Shown here: positions 1-10,300 of the stretch, one piece after another
Layout: each line of letters begins with the position of its first letter
Numbering within the stretch: the first letter of the stretch is position 1
Assembly: GCA_021732995.1 (NCBI GenBank)
Contig: JAKFWA010000129.1
Coordinates: forward strand, 1 to 64,000
DNA: 64,000 bases
Direction: 5' to 3'
Source of the DNA: Planctomycetaceae bacterium
GTDB lineage: Bacteria > Planctomycetota > Planctomycetia > Planctomycetales > Planctomycetaceae
The notes under the pieces: generated by a model
Databases searched by the model: none
Seen by the model: the letters and a program-made list of their open reading frames with translations, nothing else
What the model was told of the DNA's origin: nothing
Translations under genes and position numbers: made by a program

Positions 1-194
1 GTTCGTTCAAAAACTCGGGTGGGGGGTAGGGGTTCGAGGAAGTCTCGATCGGAATCATGCAGTTGCAGCAGCCGTTCGACGCGTTGACGTAGTTCGGTGT
101 CGCTCCCGCACGCTTGGTCCAGGAACGCCGCTCGCTCGGCCGAAGTGGCGAGTTCGAGAGCATCGGCAAAGAGGTCCGCTTCAGTCATGGGCAT
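1..194 (-). CDS. Ser/Thr protein kinase, N-terminal fragment (runs off window)
   Basis: Reading leftwards from ATG at 194 (or 188) gives an open frame to the window edge, about 64 residues. It begins MPMTEADLFADALEL, then has the ERAAFLDQACG pattern and RQRVERLLQLHD. This helix-rich leader is what planctomycete membrane-associated Ser/Thr kinases carry before the kinase domain; no catalytic residues are inside the window, so the kinase call comes from the leader and context. It lies downstream of an ECF sigma factor in the same orientation, a common planctomycete pairing. The roughly 260-nt gap between them holds two hairpin repeats, so the genes may not be strictly co-transcribed. Confidence 0.72.
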   Translation of the reverse strand, partial: MPMTEADLFADALELATSAERAAFLDQACGSDTELRQRVERLLQLHDSDRDFLEPLPPTRVFER

Positions 195-239
195 TCCGAG
201 GAGTTCAGCAATCGCCAGAGAGAAACCATTTTGTCGTTA

Positions 240-317
240 TAGGGTGGGACCAGCGCAGCGCCGGCCCACCAAGATTATTTCGAGATGGTGGGCCGGCGCT
301 GCGCTGGTCCCACCCTA
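240..317. repeat. Perfect 32-bp inverted repeat (REP-like hairpin)
   Basis: Arms at 240-271 and 286-317 are perfectly complementary (32 bp) around a 14-nt loop. They are very GC-rich, starting TAGGGTGGGACCAGCGCAGC. It sits between the sigma factor and the kinase start. It looks like a dispersed intergenic repeat rather than a normal terminator, because neither side has a T run. It could still act as a processing or attenuation hairpin between the two genes. Confidence 0.85.
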
Positions 318-420
318 CCTGTCCTGTAATCAATGCGCATTCCGGATCAAAGTCGGGCCAAGATAATTCGAAATGGACGGAATTTAGGCGGCACATCGTG
401 TGGAATCGGCTGAATCGCTC

Positions 421-447
421 GTAGCCCGGACGGGGCGTCCAGGCTAC
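421..447. repeat. Hairpin just downstream of the sigma factor
   Basis: Arms 421-432 and 436-447 pair with one mismatch around GGG. The hairpin lies 6 nt after the minus-strand stop of the sigma factor at 453. It has no T tract, so it may be either a weak terminator or another short dispersed repeat. The remaining sequence 318-420 shows no gene. Confidence 0.55.
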
Positions 448-452
448 AAGGT

Positions 453-1025
453 CTACTCTTTCTGCAGCACGTCCATCAGCCAGACGCGAGCGTAGGCCCA
501 GCGGCGTTTGATGGTGCGGGGGGACGTGTCGAGCACGTCCGCCACCTCTTCGATCGACAGGCCGGTGAAGTAGCGGAGCTTCACGATCTCGGCGGCTTCA
601 GCGTCGGTGGCGGCCAGTCGGTCCAGAGCTTCGCTGACGGCCAGCAGTTCATCATCTCGCTGGCCTTCGGGGGCCATCAGGCGTGACTCATGCAGCTCTT
701 GCCGAGCCAGGTCGCCGCCGCGTTGGAGCGCCTGCCGTTTGCGAGCGGCCTCAACCAGAATACGCCGCATAGATTCGGAGGCCGCCGCGAAGAAATGCCG
801 CCGACCTTCCCACTTGTGGGCGTATTGGTCGTCTTCGGACGAGACCAGACGCAAATACGCCTCGTGAACCAGCGCGGTGGCTTGCAGCGTGATCGGTCCC
901 GCCTCTTTCGCCAGCCGAGCCGCCGCCAGCTTTCGCAGTTCGGCATACACCAACGGCAGCAACTCCGAGGCCGAGCTGACGTCGCCTCGATCCAACCGCG
1001 ACAGCAGTTGCGTCACTTCACCCAT
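453..1025 (-). CDS. ECF-type RNA polymerase sigma factor (TIGR02999-like)
   Basis: Alternative sigma factor of the ECF class that would direct RNA polymerase to a dedicated promoter set. The start at 1025 (MGEVTQLLSRLDRGD) fits the family's usual beginning better than the upstream in-frame ATG at 1058. Region 2 is seen in LLPLVYAELRKLAA and ALVHEAYLRLV, with the RRHFFAAASESMRRILVE segment typical of this planctomycete/acidobacterial subgroup. Region 4 ends in the helix-turn-helix LSIEEVADVLDTSPRTIKRR. Length about 190 aa is normal. No anti-sigma factor is adjacent; in this group regulation is often tied to the neighbouring Ser/Thr kinase, whose start lies downstream. Confidence 0.9.
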   Translation of the reverse strand: MGEVTQLLSRLDRGDVSSASELLPLVYAELRKLAAARLAKEAGPITLQATALVHEAYLRLVSSEDDQYAHKWEGRRHFFAAASESMRRILVEAARKRQALQRGGDLARQELHESRLMAPEGQRDDELLAVSEALDRLAATDAEAAEIVKLRYFTGLSIEEVADVLDTSPRTIKRRWAYARVWLMDVLQKE

Positions 1026-1363
1026 CAGCCTGTTGCTCCGTGCGTTAGGAATGCCCATTTGACAGTAATGGCCCGGTCAGACCGTCGCCAAGAGGCGTTT
1101 GGCGGGCAGTGGTCGGGGGATAGGGATTAGGGGTCAGAGCAGAGGTCCACAACAACCCCACCGATTCCTACTCCCCTCGCCCCGCGTGCGGGGAGAGGGG
1201 AACAAAAATGCGCACTCACACGGCTTTGGAGCAATTCCCAAAAAATTCTGGCCCGGGTTGGGGCGGGAATGCGCATTGAGGTCTGGCGGACTTCTGCGAC
1301 TGGTGTCTCTGTGCGAACGCGGATGGTGCCAGAGAGCCCTTTCTCCGGTTAAGGACCCTTTCC
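1026..1363. other. Intergenic region between divergent sigma factor and giant gene 1
   Basis: No gene is seen. A GC-rich hairpin lies at 1172-1201 (arms TCCCCTCGCCCCGC and its near complement, one mismatch), another probable dispersed repeat. An AAGGA ribosome-binding-like site at about 1349-1353 precedes the giant gene start. Promoters for both divergent genes should be here, but I cannot identify convincing -35/-10 boxes. Confidence 0.5.
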
Positions 1364-4300
1364 ATGCGGTTTTCCAATTGGTTGAGCAAGATGAAGAGTC
1401 GGTCGGCGCGAGCGGGTCGGGCGCGGAGCGGTTTTTCTCGACGTTCGTCGTTGATGTCTCAACTCCCGTCCTTCAACGCGCAATTCGCCAGCGCTGAGGT
1501 GTTGGAGGATCGGGCGCTGCTGGCGGCGTTTGATGTGAGTGGTTCGACGTTGCAGGTCAATCTGGCGGCGAGCGAATCCCTGGCGATCACTTCGGCGGGG
1601 AGCAGCTATGCGTTGGCGCTTACGGGGGGGACGTGGAGAGGCACGGATGGGGCGGGGGCGACCGGGAATGGGTTGACGACGCTCACGGCCACGGCGGCGG
1701 CGTTTTCGACGGTCATGGTGGATGACTCCGGCGCGAGCACCGCGGTGACGTTCAACAACAGCGGAGCCAACACTTACACGTCCAGCATCCTCGTCACGCT
1801 CGATGATGCGGCGGCGGGCACGATCACGTTCAACGGCACAACGGCCTTCGCCGGCAGCGCGGCACTGAGCGCCAGCACCAGCAAGAACATTGATGTCAAT
1901 TCGGGCGCGCTCGTGTCCGTGGTGAATGGCGATCTCATATTCTCAGCCAACCAGCAGGCCACTCCTACGGATGCGTCGTTCTCGGGCTTGCAGATGGACG
2001 GCACGCTCACCACCAGCGGCAGTGGGGACATCTCGCTCTTCGGGAAAGGTGGCAACGGCGGCGTCAACATCGGCATTGCGATGAGTGGTGGCACGGTGTC
2101 GTCCACGGCGATCGGGGCGGGGGCGGGTACGGTCACGTTGGTCGGCATGAGTCGTGGCGGCTCGATCTCGTTTGCCATCGAAGCGAAGGGCAACTCCACC
2201 GTCAGTTCTGTATCGGGAAACATCTCCATCACTGGCACGAACGATTCCTTCGGTGGGAACAATGCGGGCGTCTATTTCCAGTCTGGTTCCGCTGTCCGTT
2301 CGACCGGCGAGGGGGCCAATGCAGCCAACATCAGCATCACCGGCACCGGCCAAACTGGCTTTGGCACGGACATTAACGAAGGAGTCACGTTCCGAGGCAC
2401 GAACAGTGGCATCTTCACTGTGGATGGAGATGTCACCATCGTTGGAACGGGACGCACGACATCCACCGAGGGGGACGGGATTTCGATCAAGAGTTCCGCC
2501 ATTGTGCGTTCCATCGGAGATGGCAACATCAGTCTGACGGGTACAGGAACGCCGACGGGGGCGACCGCGTCGGGGATTCTGGTCTCCTCCGGAACCATTG
2601 AGTCCACTGGTAGCGGCGCGATTACCGTGACCGGCACCGGCACGACGGCCTCGGGGATCACGCTCACGAGTGGCACGGTGGGCAACGTCAACAGCACTGT
2701 TCCCGTGAAGTTGATCGCCGACTCGATGAGTATTGATGGCTCGTCCAACATTCTCGCCAGCGACTCCGGTTCGGTCACGATCGCGCCTCGGACTTCAGGC
2801 AACAGTATCAATCTCGGCGGTTCAGACTCCGCTGGGACGTTGGGGTTATCGGCTGTTGAACTCGCTCGCGTGCAAACGGGCGCGCTCAACATCGGCGACG
2901 TCAATACGGCGACCATCAACGTCACCGCGAACATCACGCTGCCTGCGACGACGAACGTCAATCTCGTCGCCTCTACGATCTCTTTTTCCGGAAATACGAT
3001 CTCGGCCGCTTCCGTGGGGCAGACCACGGCGGGACAGTCCGACATCGTGGTCCAGCAGCCCGGCACGACGGTGATCGCGAGCGGCGGCAGCCGTGAATTT
3101 GGCAGGGTCGTCGTCGGTGGCTCGATGGACCTCATCTTTGCGGTGAACAACCCTGGCTTCGTGGACCTCACCGGCGTGAACGTGACCTTGAGCGGTGCGG
3201 ACCAAGCCGATTTCTCTGTGACCGCCAGTCCCACGGTGCCAGTCGTGCCGGGGGGCAGCACGACCTTCACAGTCCGATTCACTCCGCTGGTGGCTGGCTT
3301 CAAAAACGCCGTGCTGCACATCGCCAGTAATGACCCGGATGAAAGTTCCTTCGACATCAATCTCTCAGCCGTTGCGGCTGACGGATTCCTCTCCGGCATC
3401 AAGTCGGTGGGGCCGACAGGCGACTTTTCCTCGATCGGCGCGGCCATCAGCGCGATCCAGACGAGCGTTCGCTCCGGCCCCATTGTCCTGGAACTCCAGC
3501 CGACTTACGTCAGCACTGGGGAATCCTTCCCGCTGGTCTTCCGTTATCTCGGCACGACGGCGACGGACACGTTGACCATCCGCCCGCAGGCCGGGGCGAC
3601 GGGGCTGAGCATCTCCAGCGCGGACACCACGGCGGCGACGGTGGATTTGAATGGGGCGCAGTTCGTCACCTTCGACGGGCGGCCCGGCGGCGTGGGGACG
3701 GCGAAGGAGCTGACCATCGAGAACACCAGCACGGCGGGCGTGGCGCTGCGCTTCATCAATGAGGCGAGCAACAACACGCTCAAATTCGTCACGCTCAAGG
3801 GCGTGAACACCAGCGCCACCAGCGGCACGGTCGTCTTCAGCACCACCACGGGCGCGAATGGCAACGACAACAACACGATCGACACCTGCGACATCCGCGA
3901 CGGCGCGAGCACTCCGACCAACGGCATCTACTCGCTCGGCACCGCGACCACGGCGCAAAACAACAGCGGCAACACCGTCACCAACTGCAATGTCTTCAAC
4001 TTTTATGCTGCTACCGCCGTGGATGCGGCGGGCGTGCGGCTAGATGGCGGCAACACCGATTGGACCATTACCGGCAACAGCTTTTACCAGACCGCCTCTC
4101 GCATGGGGGTGAACTCGGTGAATATCCGTGGCATCTTCATCAACAACACTTCCGGCAACAATTTCACTGTCACCGGCAACTTCATCGGCGGTGATTCGCC
4201 CGGCGCGGCGGTGACGATTCAAAAGTGGACGCCGAACGGCAGCACGAGGGCGTATTTGTTCCAAGGCATCCGGCTCAATGTCGGCACCACCACGGCGAGC

Positions 4301-7300
4301 AGCGTGCAGGGGAATACCATCGCGAACATGGTCTGGCGAAGCAACAGCGCCGGCGGCGCGCTGCCCGGCCAGTGGAGCGGGATTTATGTGTCGGCGGGCA
4401 ATGTGAACATCGGCACGGTGACGGGCAACACCATCGGCAGCGGCACGGGCACGGGTTCCATCTCCGTTACCACGGAAGTAAGCAGCACCAGCTTCGGCAT
4501 CGGCAACAGCGGCAGCGGCGCGGTGGCCATCGCCAACAACACCATCGGCTCCATCACGGTGAACGGCTCGAACACCACCAGCATCGCCGCCTCGCTGGTC
4601 GGCATCCAGGTGACGGCGGGGGCGAACACCATCAGCAACAACCTCGTCGGCAGCACCACCACGGCGAACAGCCTCAACTCCGCCACCTCGTCCACCAGCA
4701 GCCCCGGCGGCCAGCAAGTCACGGGCATCCTCAGTTCCAGCAGTACCAGCGCGAGCATCACGGGCAACACGGTGGCCAATCTCAACAACAACTACGCCAG
4801 CACCGGCATCAGCGGGCAGATTCGCGGCATCTTCACCTTCGCCGGGGTGAACACCATCACCGGCAACACCGTCCGCAACCTTTCCACCACGAGCCAGAAC
4901 ACGCTCACCACCGTGTCCCCCGCCAACGGCCAGTCGGTCGTAGGTATCGCCGACACTTCCTCGGTGGCGGGTCAGACCGTGTCGCAGAACACCGTGCATT
5001 CGCTCGCCAACACGGCGGCCTCGGCGAACGTCAGCGTGACCGGGATTTACTTCACAGCGGCGGCCAGCAGCGGGCACGTCATCGCCCGCAACTTCGTCCA
5101 CAGCCTCGCGGTCTCCTCCACCAGCACCTCGTCGGTGCTGAATGGGATGCAGTTCTTCAACGGGATATTCACCGCGCAGAACAACCTGGTGCGCGTGGGC
5201 CTCGATGCGGCCGGCACCAGCACGGCGGGCGCGTCCACCGTGCGCGGCATCTATGACAACAGCACGACGGCGGGCCGGAACTTCTACCACAACTCCGTCT
5301 ATGTGGGCGGCACGCAGACTTCGGGCGCGTCCAACACCTTCGCCTTTACCAGCACCAGTGCGACGAACACACGCGACCACCGCAACAACATCTTCGTCAA
5401 CGCTCGCACGAACGGCAGCGGCACGGGCAAGCACTATGCCGTGAACTACGGCGGCACCACCGCGAATCCAACCGGGCTGACCGCCAGCAACAACCTCTTC
5501 TTCGTCAGCGGCACCGGTGGCGTGCTCGGCCTCTTCAACAGCGCCGACCGCACCACCCTCCCCGACTGGCAGACCGCCACCGGCGTGGACGCGAACAGCC
5601 TCAACACCGACCCGCTCTTCGTGAACCCCACCGGCACCGCCACCACCGTGGACCTGCACCTGCAATCCGGCAGCCCCGCCGGGAATGTTGCTGCCATGCT
5701 GGCTGCCGTTACCAACGACTTCGAGGGCGACCTGCGTTCGCTCACTGTGCCCGACATCGGGGCGGATGAATTTGGAGCCGCTCTCGCCACGCTGATCGCC
5801 GACCAGAATGCCACAGAAGATGCCTTATTTTCCTTCGCCATCCCGAGTGGCACGTTCTCCGGCACTTCTCTGACGTATGCGGCGACGAAGGCCGACGGCA
5901 GTGCGCTGCCCGGTTGGCTCAGCTTTGATGCCACGACGCGCACGTTCTCCGGCACGCCAACCAACGCCGATGTCGGCACGCTCTCCGTGAAGGTCACAGC
6001 GACCGACACCAGCACAGCCTCCGTCAGCGATACGTTCGACATCGTTGTCGCCAACACCAACGACGCGCCGACACTCGCCAACGCGCTGCTCGACCAGAAC
6101 GCTACCCCAGACGCGGCGTTCTCATTCCAGTTCGCCGCTGACGCCTTCGTGGATGTCGATGCCGGGGACTCCTTGACGTACTCAGCCACGCTGGCCGACG
6201 GCAGTGCGCTGCCCGGTTGGCTCAGCTTTGACGCCACGACGCGGACGTTCTCCGGCACGCCGAGCACGGGCGATGTGGGCACGCTCTCCGTGAAGGTCAC
6301 CGCCACCGACACCAGCACTGCGTCGGTCAGCGACGAGTTCGACATCGTCGTCGCGAGTCTCAACGCCGCGCCCGTGTTCACGTCATCAGACATGCCGTCT
6401 GTCGCGGAGAACACAGCGGCTGTGGTCGCTCTGGCCGTCACCGACGCCGACAACGATACCGTGTCGTTCTCGATCACCGGCGGAGCGGACTCGGCAAAGT
6501 TCGAGATTGCCGACGTCAATGGCGTGCCGACGTTGCAGTTCTTACCCAATCCTCTGGCCGCGCTGATCTTCCAGCAGACCGGCGTCCTGATCGACCCGTA
6601 CGCGGACTTCGAGAATCCCGGCTCGGCGGCTGGTTCGAACACGTACCTGGTCACCGTCACCGCTGACGACGGCCACGGACACATGATCTCGCAAGACCTC
6701 ACGGTGACCGTCACCAACGTGAACGAGAAACCGAAACTCTTGCTGGCGACCAACTCGTTCAACGTGCCGGAGAATACCACCGCCGTCACGACCGTCTCGG
6801 CGTTCGATCCCGATGCCAATACCACGCTGAGCTATAGCCTGTCCGGCGCGAACGCGGGCAGTTTCAGTGTGAGCAGCAGCGGCGAGATCACGTTCAAATT
6901 CGCTCCGAACTTTGAATCTGATCAGACCAGCTACACCTTCAACGTGATCGTCAGCGACGGGGAACTGTCCGATACGCAGACGATCACCGTGAGCGTGAAC
7001 GATGTGAACGATCCTCCGGTCATCGAAGCGCCGAGTGTGTCCCGTCAGCAAGGTTCGCCGGTGTCTCGCTCCGCGATCGCTTACGTGTATGACGACGACG
7101 GCGGAGAGGGTGACATCACCGTCACGGTGACGAGTGCCAATCCCTCCAACGGCGTCACGATTTCCAACATCGTCAACACCGACGGCATCATCACTGCCGA
7201 CGTCATCGCCGACAGCACCGCGACCAACGCCAGCTTCACGCTCCAGGCCAGCGACGGAGTCTTGACGTCCACCACAACGTTGAATGTCACCGTGACGGCC

Positions 7301-10300
7301 AATACGCCGCCCACGCTCGACTATACACCGCGAGCCTTCGTCAACAAGACCGTGCTCGACGGCTTAAGCGGTAACCAGGTCAACGCGATCGTCGTGGCGG
7401 GTAACACGATTTATGTGGGTACGGGTTCCAACACCAATAACGGTGGTCTCTCGATTTCGACCGACGGCGGCCGGACGTTCGTCAACAAGACGACCGCCAA
7501 CGGCCTGGGGGCAAACACCGTCAATGACATTTCTGTGAATGGTAATACCGTCGTTGTTTCGCACCGTCACACGTCCGTCTTCGGGTACTCGATCTCCACG
7601 GATGGCGGGGCGACATTCATCTACATCAACGGTGGCAGTTTCTTCTATTCCATCGCTGAGTCCGGTGGCACGATCTACGGCGGCTCGAACGGTGTTGGCA
7701 TCAAGATTACTTCCGACGGCGGGGATAACTTCGAGACTCGGACCACCGCCGACGGACTGGGCGACGGCCTAGTCCGCGACCTCTTCGTCGTGGGCAACAC
7801 GGTCTATGCCGCGACGGCCGGCGGGCTGTCCATATCGACCGATGGCGGCACGACCTTCGTCAACCGCACGACCGCCAATGGTCTGGGAAACAATTTCGTT
7901 GAGGGTGTGTTCGTGGTGGGCAACACGGTCTATGCCGCCACGTTCGGCGGACTTTCGACTTCGACCGACGGCGGCGCAACCTTCACGAACAAAACCACCG
8001 CCGATGGATTGGGAGATAACTGGGTTCACAAAGTTTTCGCCGTGGGCAGCACGGTCGTTGCAGCGACCAACGGCGGACTTTCCGTCTCGACCGACGGCGG
8101 CACGACGTTCACCAACAAAACGACTGCCGACGGGCTGGGTAATAACGTCGTCAACGCTGCGGCCGCCACGAGCGGTGTCCTCTTCGCGGGCACGACTGCC
8201 GGTCTTTCGTTTGGCACGGGTGCTCCGCCGAGCGATCCCGTGATCACGCTCGGCGATTCGTTGACCCTCAATCCCACCAGCGGGCCCGTTGATAACGGCT
8301 CTATTTCTACGATCGCCGTTCAGTCTGCCGGAACTTACGCCGGAACGATTTCCGTCGATCCAGCCACTGGAGTCGTGTCCTTCAGCAATGCTGGCCCCGT
8401 CGGAACGCATACGATCACGATCCGCGCCACTGACAACAGCGGAGCGACGACCGACGCCACGTTCACGCTGACCGTCAACCTGCCACCGAACTCCGCGCCC
8501 ACACTGGCCAACTCGATCCCGGATCAGCAGGCCTCTGAAAACAACGCGTTCTCCTTCCAGTTCGCGGCTGACACGTTCGCCGATGCCGATGCGGGTGACT
8601 CTCTCTCTTACTCGACCAGTACTCTGCCGAGTTGGCTGAGTTTCAGTGCCTCGACACGCACGTTCTCGGGCACCCCCGCCACCTCGGACGTGGGCAGTGT
8701 TGATATTACCGTCACCGCCACGGATGGCAGCAACGAGCAAGTCAGCGACACATTCCGTATCACCGTCGCCTACGCCAACAACTTCGCTCCGGTTCTCGCC
8801 GACACGACTTTCAGCGTGGACGAGAACGCTGCCAACGGCACATCCGTCGGCACGGTGACAGCCACCGATGCCGATAGCACCAAGACGCTCAGCTACAGCA
8901 TCTCGGCCGGCAACGCGTCCGGGATCTTCGCCATCAATTCAGCGACCGGCGAGATCACGGTGGCAGACAACACAAACCTTGTGAGTGACGAACCGTTCCC
9001 AGTCGAGCTCACGGTGCAAGTGAGCGACGGTGGCCCCGGAACAGCTCGGACAGATACCGCTGTTGTGACCATCAACAAGCAGCCAACGGCTTTGGTGGTC
9101 AATCTGGGAGGCAGCCAAAAAGTTGTTGTGCAGAGTAATAATGGCCACGTGCAAGTCATCATCAATGACGTTGTGGCTTCTGAGTTCTCCAGCATCCTGA
9201 CTGCCACCCTGCGAAGTATCACAATCAACGGCGGAAGCGGCAATAACCTCATTGATCTGCGCAACGTCACATCGGCGGCATTCCCGCGAGCAGGCGGCCT
9301 GACCGTCGTTGTTCAGGCCGGTGCTGGTAATGACACCGTGCTTGGCAGCAGCTTCGGCGATCAGATTTCGGGTGGTGCTGGAGATGACTCCTTGGATGGA
9401 GGTCTTGGCAACGACAGCTTGGATGGCGGCCTGAACAACGACATTGTGATCGGCGGAGTTGGTAACGACACGCTCGCCGGAGGAGATGGAGTCGCGGATG
9501 TTCTGTCTGCGGTGACCACGAGCAATCTGACACTGTCGCCAACTCAATTGACCATGGGAGCAAGTAGTATCACCGAGGTCGATACTTTCAGCGGTTTTGA
9601 GAAAGCTCTGATGCTGGGCAGCGGTACCGCGAATGTCATGGACGCTTCTGCTGCGACGATTCCCGTGACGCTCTACGGCGGCGGCGGCAACGACGTCCTG
9701 ATCGGTAGCACTGCAGCCGACTACATCGACGGCCAGGCAGGCAATGACACGCTCACCGGCGGTGGTGGAAATGACGCGCTCTTTGGTGGAGTAGGCTCTG
9801 ACGACTTCCGCGAAGTGGCTTATACCGATGTGGTGGCCGGACAAACGCGCACGATCACGCTGACGAACACCACCTTCCTGGTGACTCAAGGCGCGGCAAC
9901 TCTGTCGCAGGACTCGCTGGCTGGCTTTGAGTTCGCAGAGATCACCGGCGGCTCGATGCGTAACAGTATTGATGCTTCCGCCTTCACGACCACCGGAGTA
10001 ACGACCATCAGCGGCGGCGGTAGCGCCGATACGATCCTTGGCTCAGACGGCAATGACATCATCTACTCGCTGGCCGGCGCCGACATCATCAACGGCAATG
10101 GGGGTGACGACTCAATCTTTGCCGGCAGTGGAAATGATAAAGTTACTGGCGGTCCAGGCGCTGATACCCTGAATGGTCAAAACGGTAACGATTCGCTGGT
10201 GGGCGACGAAGGTGATGACGCTCTCGTTGGCGGCGCGGACATCGACACATTGCTAGGCGGTAGTGGTAACGACTTTCTAAGTGGTCAAACCGAGGCGGGC

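Noticed and set aside
4040-5665. 541-aa minus-strand open frame within giant gene 1
   Set aside because: Low-complexity His/Arg/Gly/Ala shadow of the GC-rich repetitive plus-strand gene; no domain pattern.
5446-6825. 459-aa minus-strand open frame within giant gene 1
   Set aside because: Ser/Val-rich mirror of the Ig-domain repeats; no start context and no motifs.
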